Shown here in pieces: positions 6,253 to 12,856 of a stretch of DNA of 12,856 nucleotides. Numbering within the stretch: position 1 is the stretch's first letter; each line of letters begins with the position of its first letter. Source of the stretch: Clostridiales bacterium. GTDB lineage: Bacteria; Bacillota_E; Sulfobacillia; Sulfobacillales; JAIMBI01. Made by a program: the position numbers and the translations under genes. A model generated the notes under the pieces. That model saw nothing but the letters and a program-made list of their open reading frames with translations. It was not told the DNA's origin and did no database searches. The stretch covers positions 1-12,856 of the forward strand of contig DAHVOH010000081.1 of the NCBI GenBank assembly GCA_027318915.1, in the 5' to 3' direction.

Positions 6253-8676
6253 ATGGCCGATATCGGACGGGTATTGCCGGTCGACATCGAGGCGGAGATG
6301 CGCCGCTCGTACATCGACTACGCAATGAGCGTGATCGTGAGTCGGGCCTTGCCCGATGTGCGGGATGGACTGAAGCCGGTGCATCGGCGAATTCTCTACG
6401 CCATGCACGATCTGAACAACACGCCGAGCCAGCCGTACAAGAAGTCGGCCCGGGTGGTGGGAGAGGTCCTGGGGCGGTACCATCCTCACGGCGACTTGTC
6501 CGTCTACGATGCCATGGTGCGCATGGCGCAGGACTTTTCGTACCGCTACCCGCTGGTCGACGGGCACGGCAACTTCGGTTCGCAGGATGGCGATCCGCCG
6601 GCCGCGATGCGCTACACGGAAGTGCGCATGTCCCACATGGCCATGGAGATGGTGGCCGACATCGAGAAGGACACGGTGGACTTTGTCCCCAATTTCGACG
6701 AAGACACCACGGAGCCCGTGATCCTGCCGTCCCGCATCCCCAACCTGCTCATCAACGGGGCCGCCGGCATTGCCGTGGGCATGGCCACCAACATCCCGCC
6801 CCACAACCTCGGCGAGGTCACGGACGCCATCGTGCACTTGATCGATCATCCCGACGCCACGGTGGATGAGTTAATGCGGTATCTGCCCGGCCCCGATTTC
6901 CCCACCGGGGGATTTGTCATGGGGCGGGAGGGGATCCGCCAAGCCTACACCACCGGGCGCGGCATCGTCACCATGCGCGGCGTCGCCCAGGCGGAAGAGA
7001 CGCCCAACGGTCGGCTCCGCATCATCATCACGGAGGTGCCCTACCAGGTCAACAAGGCCCGGATGGTGGAAAAAATCGCGGAACTCGTGCACGACCACCG
7101 CATCGAAGGCATCTCCGACCTCCGCGACGAGTCGGACCGGCACGGGGTGCGCGTGGTGCTGGACCTGCGCCGCGATGCCAAGCCCCGGGTCATCCTGAAC
7201 CAACTCTACAAGTTCACGCCGTTGCAGCAAACCTTCGGCATCATCATGCTGGCCCTGGTCGGCGGCCGACCGGTGGTCCTGAGCGTGCTGGAGATGATGC
7301 AGCACTACGTCGCCCATCGGCAGGAAGTCATCACCCGGCGCACGCGCTTTGAACTGGCGCGGGCCCAGGCACGGGCCCATATTTTGGAGGGCCTGCGCAT
7401 CGCTTTGTCCCATTTGGACGAGGTCATCCGATTGATTCGGGGGTCCGCCACCGTCGAGGCGGCCCGGACCGGATTGATGGCCCAGTTCGGGTTGTCGGAC
7501 AAACAGGCCCAGGCGATCTTGGACATGCGCCTGCAGCGGCTGACGGCGCTCGAGCGTGACAAGATCGAGGCGGAATACCAGGAGGTCATGCAGGAGATTT
7601 CCCGGCTGCAGGGCATCTTGGACGACCCGCGGCTGGTCCTGGGCATCATCAAGGAAGACCTCGCCGACATCAAAAAGCGCTATGGCGACCGGCGCCGCAC
7701 TCAGATTACCGGCGCCGTCGAAGAGATCCAGGACGAGGATCTGATCCCCGAGGAGTCCACCGTGGTGACCATCACCCACCGCGGCTACATCAAGCGGCAG
7801 CCGTTGACCCTCTACCGGGCGCAGCGGCGTGGCGGACGCGGCATCACCGGCAGCACGCTGCGTGAAGACGACTTCGTCGAGCATCTCTTCACCGCGTCGA
7901 CGCATGATTTTCTCTGCTTCTTCACCAACCAGGGCCGCGCCTATCGGCTGAAGGTGCACGAGTTGCCCGAAGCCTCGCGCCAAGCCAAGGGCACGGCGGT
8001 GGTCAACCTGCTGGCCCTCGACGCGGCCGAGCGGGTTGCGGCGGTCCAGACCTTGTCTCCCAACACGCCGGACCAGTTCTGGGTGTTCGCGACGCGCCGC
8101 GGCGTCGTCAAGCGCGTCGCCGTCAGCGTGTTTCAAACCTGGCGGGGCACGGGGGTCCAGGCCATCAACCTGGACGAGGACGACGAACTGATCGCCGTCA
8201 TGCCGGCGCGTCCCACCGACGACATCTTGCTGGCCACGTCCGCCGGTCTGGTGATTCGCTTTCCGGTGGAGGATGTGCGGTCCATGGGGCGGCAGGCGCG
8301 CGGCGTCACCGGCATCCGGCTCCGCAAGGAAGACCACGTGGTCAGTCTGGCGTGCACCGACGGACGCGGCGAGCTCCTGCTGATTTCCGCCAACGGGTAC
8401 GGCAAGCGCAGCCCCGTCCGCCAATTTCGTCGCACCGGGCGCGGCGGGCACGGTATTATAGGCTTGAGGCGCACCGCGCGGACGGGCCCGTTGGTCAACA
8501 TCACCCCCGTGAGCGGTGACGAAGAGATTATGCTCATCTCCGCGGAGGGCACCATGATCCGCATGCAGGTCGCAGGAATTTCCGTGCAGGGTCGGGGGTC
8601 TCAGGGCGTCACCATCATGCGGCTCGGAGACGAGCACCAGGTCGGCGCCGTCGCCATTGTCCGGGATGAGGACTGA
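6253..8676 (+). CDS. gyrA: DNA gyrase subunit A
   Basis: GyrA is the DNA breakage-reunion subunit of the A2B2 gyrase, introducing negative supercoils with GyrB. The protein has 807 residues (typical 800-870). The winged-helix region includes [19 protein letters not shown]; the catalytic tyrosine is Y121 in AMRYTEVRM; the tower and coiled-coil regions follow; and the C-terminal pinwheel carries a perfect GyrA box QRRGGRG at 524-530, which separates it from ParC. The quinolone-resistance-determining region reads [17 protein letters not shown]: residue 82, equivalent to E. coli Ser83, is Leu, while the Asp87-equivalent is kept. ATG 6253 is preceded by AGGAG and GGGAG. It starts a probable gyrA-pdxS-pdxT transcript. 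gyrB lies 2.7 kb downstream of this block on the opposite strand, an unusual arrangement. Confidence 0.98.
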   Translation: MADIGRVLPVDIEAEMRRSYIDYAMSVIVSRALPDVRDGLKPVHRRILYAMHDLNNTPSQPYKKSARVVGEVLGRYHPHGDLSVYDAMVRMAQDFSYRYPLVDGHGNFGSQDGDPPAAMRYTEVRMSHMAMEMVADIEKDTVDFVPNFDEDTTEPVILPSRIPNLLINGAAGIAVGMATNIPPHNLGEVTDAIVHLIDHPDATVDELMRYLPGPDFPTGGFVMGREGIRQAYTTGRGIVTMRGVAQAEETPNGRLRIIITEVPYQVNKARMVEKIAELVHDHRIEGISDLRDESDRHGVRVVLDLRRDAKPRVILNQLYKFTPLQQTFGIIMLALVGGRPVVLSVLEMMQHYVAHRQEVITRRTRFELARAQARAHILEGLRIALSHLDEVIRLIRGSATVEAARTGLMAQFGLSDKQAQAILDMRLQRLTALERDKIEAEYQEVMQEISRLQGILDDPRLVLGIIKEDLADIKKRYGDRRRTQITGAVEEIQDEDLIPEESTVVTITHRGYIKRQPLTLYRAQRRGGRGITGSTLREDDFVEHLFTASTHDFLCFFTNQGRAYRLKVHELPEASRQAKGTAVVNLLALDAAERVAAVQTLSPNTPDQFWVFATRRGVVKRVAVSVFQTWRGTGVQAINLDEDDELIAVMPARPTDDILLATSAGLVIRFPVEDVRSMGRQARGVTGIRLRKEDHVVSLACTDGRGELLLISANGYGKRSPVRQFRRTGRGGHGIIGLRRTARTGPLVNITPVSGDEEIMLISAEGTMIRMQVAGISVQGRGSQGVTIMRLGDEHQVGAVAIVRDED

Positions 8677-8700
8677 GGCTGAGAGGGATAGGAGGACAAC

Positions 8701-9597
8701 ATGGACCAGGACCACACCAGCAAAGGCACTTTCGGGGTAAAGAGCGGGTTGGCCGAAATGCTCAAGGGCGGCGTTATCATGGACGTCACCACGGTGGAGC
8801 AGGCCGTGATCGCCGAGCGGGCGGGCGCCGTCGCCGTGATGGCGCTGGAGCGGGTTCCGGCCGATATTCGGGCGGCGGGCGGCGTGGCTCGCATGGCCGA
8901 TCCGCGCATTGTGCGCGCCATCATGCAGGCGGTCAGCGTGCCGGTGATGGCCAAGGTGCGCATCGGGCACTTTGTGGAGGCGCAGGTGCTCCAGGCGTTG
9001 GAAGTCGACTATATCGACGAAAGCGAAGTGTTGACCCCGGCGGATGAAGAGTACCACGTCGACAAGTGGCAGTTCGAGGTGCCGTTCGTCTGCGGCGCCC
9101 GCAACTTGGGCGAAGCGTTGCGGCGCATCGCGGAAGGCGCGGCCATGATCCGGACCAAGGGCGAGCCCGGTACCGGCAACGTGGTGGAAGCGGTCCGCCA
9201 TCTGCGCACCGTCAATGCCGAGATTCGCCGGGTTGTGGCCGCCCCGGCGGAGGAGTTGGGCACCATCGCCAAGGAGATGGGCGCGCCGTTGGAATTGGTC
9301 CGGCGCGTCAAGGAGTTGGGCCGCCTGCCGGTCGTGCACTTCGTCGCCGGCGGCATCGCGACGCCCGCCGACGCCGCGCTGATGATGCAGATGGGAGCCG
9401 ACGGCATCTTTGTCGGATCCGGCATCTTCAAGTCGGCGGATCCGGAGGCGCGCGGCCGCGCCATCGTGCGCGCGACCTTGCACTACAACGATCCCAAGGT
9501 CATCGCCGAGGTGTCGGAAGGCATCGGGGAAGCCATGCCGGGCCTGGAGATCTCGTCGCTGGCGCCGTCCGAACGCATGCAAGAGCGAGGCTGGTAG
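8701..9597 (+). CDS. pdxS: Pyridoxal 5'-phosphate synthase, lyase subunit PdxS
   Basis: PdxS forms pyridoxal 5'-phosphate from ribose 5-phosphate, glyceraldehyde 3-phosphate and ammonia supplied by PdxT, working as a (beta/alpha)8-barrel dodecamer. The protein has 298 residues (usual 290-297). Key residues are in place: D28 in GGVIMDVTT, the substrate-binding lysine K85 in [12 protein letters not shown], and the second lysine K153 in [12 protein letters not shown]. The phosphate-binding loops [19 protein letters not shown] and [11 protein letters not shown] are also present. The start ATG follows GGAGG with a 6-base spacer. It begins 24 bp after gyrA, with no terminator between, and is 1 bp from pdxT. 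Confidence 0.98.
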   Translation: MDQDHTSKGTFGVKSGLAEMLKGGVIMDVTTVEQAVIAERAGAVAVMALERVPADIRAAGGVARMADPRIVRAIMQAVSVPVMAKVRIGHFVEAQVLQALEVDYIDESEVLTPADEEYHVDKWQFEVPFVCGARNLGEALRRIAEGAAMIRTKGEPGTGNVVEAVRHLRTVNAEIRRVVAAPAEELGTIAKEMGAPLELVRRVKELGRLPVVHFVAGGIATPADAALMMQMGADGIFVGSGIFKSADPEARGRAIVRATLHYNDPKVIAEVSEGIGEAMPGLEISSLAPSERMQERGW

Positions 9598-9598
9598 C

Positions 9599-10201
9599 AT
9601 GCGCGTCGGAGTCTTGGCCATCCAAGGCGATGTGCGGGAGCATGTCCGCCACCTGACGGCCCTGAAGGCCGAGGCGCCGCTGGTGCGCCTGCCGCAGGAT
9701 CTGGACGGCTTGGACGGCTTGGTCATGCCGGGCGGAGAAAGCACCACCATCGGCCTGTTGATGGAGGAAAACGGTCTGCTGGAGGCCCTCAAGGGGCGGA
9801 TTGCGGAAGGCTTTCCCGTTTACGGCACGTGCGCCGGCCTCATCCTGTTGGCGCGCGACGTGGAGGGACCCCCGCCGCCTCGCCTGGGTGTGATGGATAT
9901 CACCGCCAGCCGCAACGCTTACGGCCGCCAGCTGGCGTCGTGCGAAGCCGTGGTGGAGATTCCCGATTTGGGCCCGGAGCCTTTTCCGGCCGTGTTCATT
10001 CGGGCTCCGCGCGTCGTGCGGGTGGGTCCCGACGTGCGAACGGTGGCAAGGTGGCAGGGCGACGTGGTCATGGTCGAACAGGAGGCGCTGCTGGCCAGCA
10101 CCTTCCATCCGGAACTGACCGACGACCTGCGCGTGCACCGGTACTTCCTGGAGAAAGTGGAGCACGCCCGCGACCTCGCCGCCAGTCGGCAGACGCACTG
10201 A
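9599..10201 (+). CDS. pdxT: Pyridoxal 5'-phosphate synthase, glutaminase subunit PdxT
   Basis: PdxT hydrolyses glutamine and channels the ammonia to PdxS. The class I glutamine amidotransferase triad is complete: C78 in GTCAGL, H170 and E172 in STFHPEL. The oxyanion motif PGGESTTIG (about 44-52) and the R-APRV segment near 136 are also typical. With the ATG at 9599 the length is 200 residues, near the usual 190-200; longer in-frame starts would run back into pdxS. The gap from the pdxS stop is one base, with GAGG at 9587-9590 inside the end of pdxS, implying coupled translation. It ends 15 bp before the terminator hairpin. Confidence 0.98.
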   Translation: MRVGVLAIQGDVREHVRHLTALKAEAPLVRLPQDLDGLDGLVMPGGESTTIGLLMEENGLLEALKGRIAEGFPVYGTCAGLILLARDVEGPPPPRLGVMDITASRNAYGRQLASCEAVVEIPDLGPEPFPAVFIRAPRVVRVGPDVRTVARWQGDVVMVEQEALLASTFHPELTDDLRVHRYFLEKVEHARDLAASRQTH

Positions 10202-10216
10202 CGGATTCCACGCGCC

Positions 10217-10249
10217 GAAGCCCCGCCGTTGGCCGACGGCGGGGCTTTC
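10217..10249 (+). terminator. Strong, probably bidirectional terminator after pdxT
   Basis: A perfect 12-bp stem, AAGCCCCGCCGT (10218-10229) and ACGGCGGGGCTT (10236-10247), encloses a 6-base loop. It lies between the converging pdxT and DUF1028 genes, so it can stop transcripts from both sides. The U-tract is short (TTT on the plus strand, TT on the minus strand), which is common in high-GC genomes but lowers certainty of factor-independent termination. Confidence 0.8.
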
Positions 10250-10266
10250 GCCGCGCAACGCCTCGG

Positions 10267-11166
10267 CTAGCCGGCCCCGAGCCCGGCCCGGGTGAGCAGC
10301 AGGGCGGCCACTTCCGGATCGAGCCGCCCGTCGTCTTCCCAGCGGTCTTCCAGATTCTCGGCCAGGGCCCAGATTTTGAGCGCTCGCCAGGCCTCGTCGT
10401 CAAAGGTGGTGCGGCCGCCCTCCAGGCGACCAAGCCGCGCGAGCGCGGCCAACAGCTGCGCGGCTCCGATGGCCTCGGGCGTCAGACGCTCGGCGGCGGG
10501 CGCCCGCTCATAGTAGAGGCGGTGAAGCGCGACCAGGCGGCTCAACTCGTGCAACGGGTTGGGATGGTCGTCGACGCGCAGATCGAGCGCCCGATCCCAG
10601 AGCCCCCCATAGCCTCCCGCCTCTTTGACGATCAAGAGGGCGGCGGACTGCCGGCCCCGCCGATCGCCGCCGGCCGCTTCGGCCGCCTGAAGCGCCGCGA
10701 CCAGCCGGTCCGCCAGCGCACCCGCCGATCCGGCGTAAGCCCGGGCCATGTGGTTCACCACGTCCGGGCCAGCCAGGATGTTGCCCTGGCAAGCCACGTG
10801 CTCCCCCACGTGGTGGCCGGCCCATTCGAGGCACGCCGAGCCCGTGTAGCTGGCGGCGCGCCCCTCACGGTCCACCACGCCCAGCTGCCTATGGTCCCGG
10901 CCCTCGTCCTCGGCCACCAGGCGAGCGATCACCTCGCTGCTGGAGAGGCCTTGCGCCAGGAGCCGCAGTCCCTCCGCGCCATACCGCGGGTTGGCCCACG
11001 CCTGGGTCGCCACCGCACCCACCTCGGCGCGGGCATGAGGCACAACCGACCCAACCGCCAGAAATTTCGACTGCACACCCACGCCCCAGGATCGGGTCTC
11101 GGGATCAAATGCCACCAGCGAGTACGTGGCAACCCAGGGCGCCCATCCCGATCGCATTCCCCGCAT
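10267..11166 (-). CDS. DUF1028 (Ntn-hydrolase-like) protein with C-terminal PG-binding-like domain
   Basis: The DUF1028 signature starts near residue 13: ATYSLVAFDPETRSWGVGVQ, then SKFLAVGSVVPHARAEVG, AVATQAWANPRYGAEGLRLL, and later YTGSACLEWAGHH, CQGNIL and SAALLIVKE. The family has an Ntn-hydrolase-like fold, and a Thr at the start of the domain (here T14) is a candidate nucleophile, but its substrate is unknown. The last about 70 residues (FDDEAWRALKIWALAENLE and RLDPEVAALLL) resemble the putative peptidoglycan-binding domain often fused to DUF1028. ATG 11166 is chosen because GGAGG lies 9 bases before it; ATG 11157 is possible. This gives 299 residues. I see no signal peptide. It lies 197 bp downstream of gyrB on the same strand and converges on pdxT. 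Confidence 0.85.
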   Translation of the reverse strand: MRGMRSGWAPWVATYSLVAFDPETRSWGVGVQSKFLAVGSVVPHARAEVGAVATQAWANPRYGAEGLRLLAQGLSSSEVIARLVAEDEGRDHRQLGVVDREGRAASYTGSACLEWAGHHVGEHVACQGNILAGPDVVNHMARAYAGSAGALADRLVAALQAAEAAGGDRRGRQSAALLIVKEAGGYGGLWDRALDLRVDDHPNPLHELSRLVALHRLYYERAPAAERLTPEAIGAAQLLAALARLGRLEGGRTTFDDEAWRALKIWALAENLEDRWEDDGRLDPEVAALLLTRAGLGAG

Positions 11167-11365
11167 GCCGTTCGGCCTCCGTTTGCCGGTTTTCCATCCA
11201 CAGTCCCCGGCCGCCATGCGCTGACCGCGGACTCCTCCCCTACCGCCGGTCAACCGGCTGGTCGGTGGGATTTTCCCGGGGTCGAGCCGTGATTTGCGCC
11301 CGCGCCGAAACACCCGGTCCGGAACAAGACGCGGAGGCTGCCATCCCGGGCTGCGGTCGACCCTC
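11167..11365. other. Intergenic region between gyrB and the DUF1028 gene
   Basis: This stretch of about 199 bp is GC-rich. It contains an imperfect hairpin around 11242-11262 (core GCCGGT-CA-ACCGGC) without a T-run on either strand, and the GGAGG ribosome binding site of the DUF1028 gene near its left end. I see no clear promoter or terminator, so read-through from gyrB into the DUF1028 gene is possible. Confidence 0.5.

Positions 11366-12856
<1,491 letters not shown>

Noticed and set aside
6871..9792. A 973-codon open frame on the minus strand.
   Set aside because: It runs antisense to gyrA, pdxS and the start of pdxT, all with full family motifs. Its His/Ala/Gly/Arg-rich composition and lack of domains fit a shadow frame from high-GC third codon positions.
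6127..10270. Similar decamers CCTTGGCTAG (6127-6136) and CCTCGGCTAG (10261-10270) near both ends of the gyrA-pdxT block, as possible recombination sites for the inversion.
   Set aside because: They are in direct, not inverted, orientation, have one mismatch and are too short to stand out from chance; they cannot explain an inversion.
11242..11262. Hairpin between gyrB and the DUF1028 gene as a gyrB terminator.
   Set aside because: The stem is short, has a bulge and is not followed by a T-run on the minus strand.
10292..11292. A plus-strand open frame running from inside pdxT through the DUF1028 region.
   Set aside because: It is the complement of the DUF1028 gene and passes through the terminator hairpin; the minus-strand gene has clear family motifs and a ribosome binding site.

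Overview
The window looks like a high-GC chromosomal segment from a Gram-positive bacterium, most likely a high-GC member of the Bacillota. The evidence is a complete T-box riboswitch ahead of serS, strong GGAGG ribosome binding sites, frequent GTG starts, and the gene set gyrB, gyrA, pdxS, pdxT and serS. In Bacillus-type genomes these genes lie in that order, with others between them, just downstream of oriC. I cannot name the genus from sequence alone.

Layout, left to right. An MFS transporter tail (3-329, +) is followed by a small four-helix membrane protein (415-933, +). Seryl-tRNA synthetase (890-2185, -) converges on that gene and overlaps it by 44 bp. The 2186-2501 region holds a serine T-box leader with a near-consensus sigma-A promoter, and back to back with it a second promoter overlain by a 20-bp imperfect palindrome. 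The second promoter drives a two-gene operon: an ABM-like small protein (2505-2798) and a short TetR regulator (2795-3259). The lactate-utilisation operon lutA-lutB-lutC (6101 down to 3270, -) follows, with overlapping genes. A 151-bp divergent gap separates lutA from gyrA-pdxS-pdxT (6253-10201, +), which look like one transcript ending in a strong hairpin at 10217-10249. A DUF1028 protein gene (10267-11166, -) and the 3' three quarters of gyrB (11366 to the window edge, -) complete the window.

How they fit together. GyrA and GyrB form DNA gyrase. PdxS and PdxT form the glutamine-dependent pyridoxal 5'-phosphate synthase. SerS charges tRNA-Ser, and its leader senses uncharged tRNA-Ser (UCC specifier; the variable T-box base matches the tRNA-Ser discriminator). 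LutABC is an iron-sulfur lactate-oxidising complex.

Most notable is the gene order. Read on the minus strand, the order gyrB ... [gyrA-pdxS-pdxT] ... serS matches the ancestral origin-proximal order, except that the three-gene gyrA-pdxS-pdxT block is flipped. If oriC lies to the right, as gyrB orientation suggests, gyrA is transcribed head-on to replication. GyrA also carries Leu at the position equivalent to E. coli Ser83, a classical quinolone-resistance position. I see no CRISPR array, insertion sequence, phage gene, tRNA or rRNA, and no clearly new multi-gene system. The least characterised parts are the ABM/TetR pair and the membrane protein.
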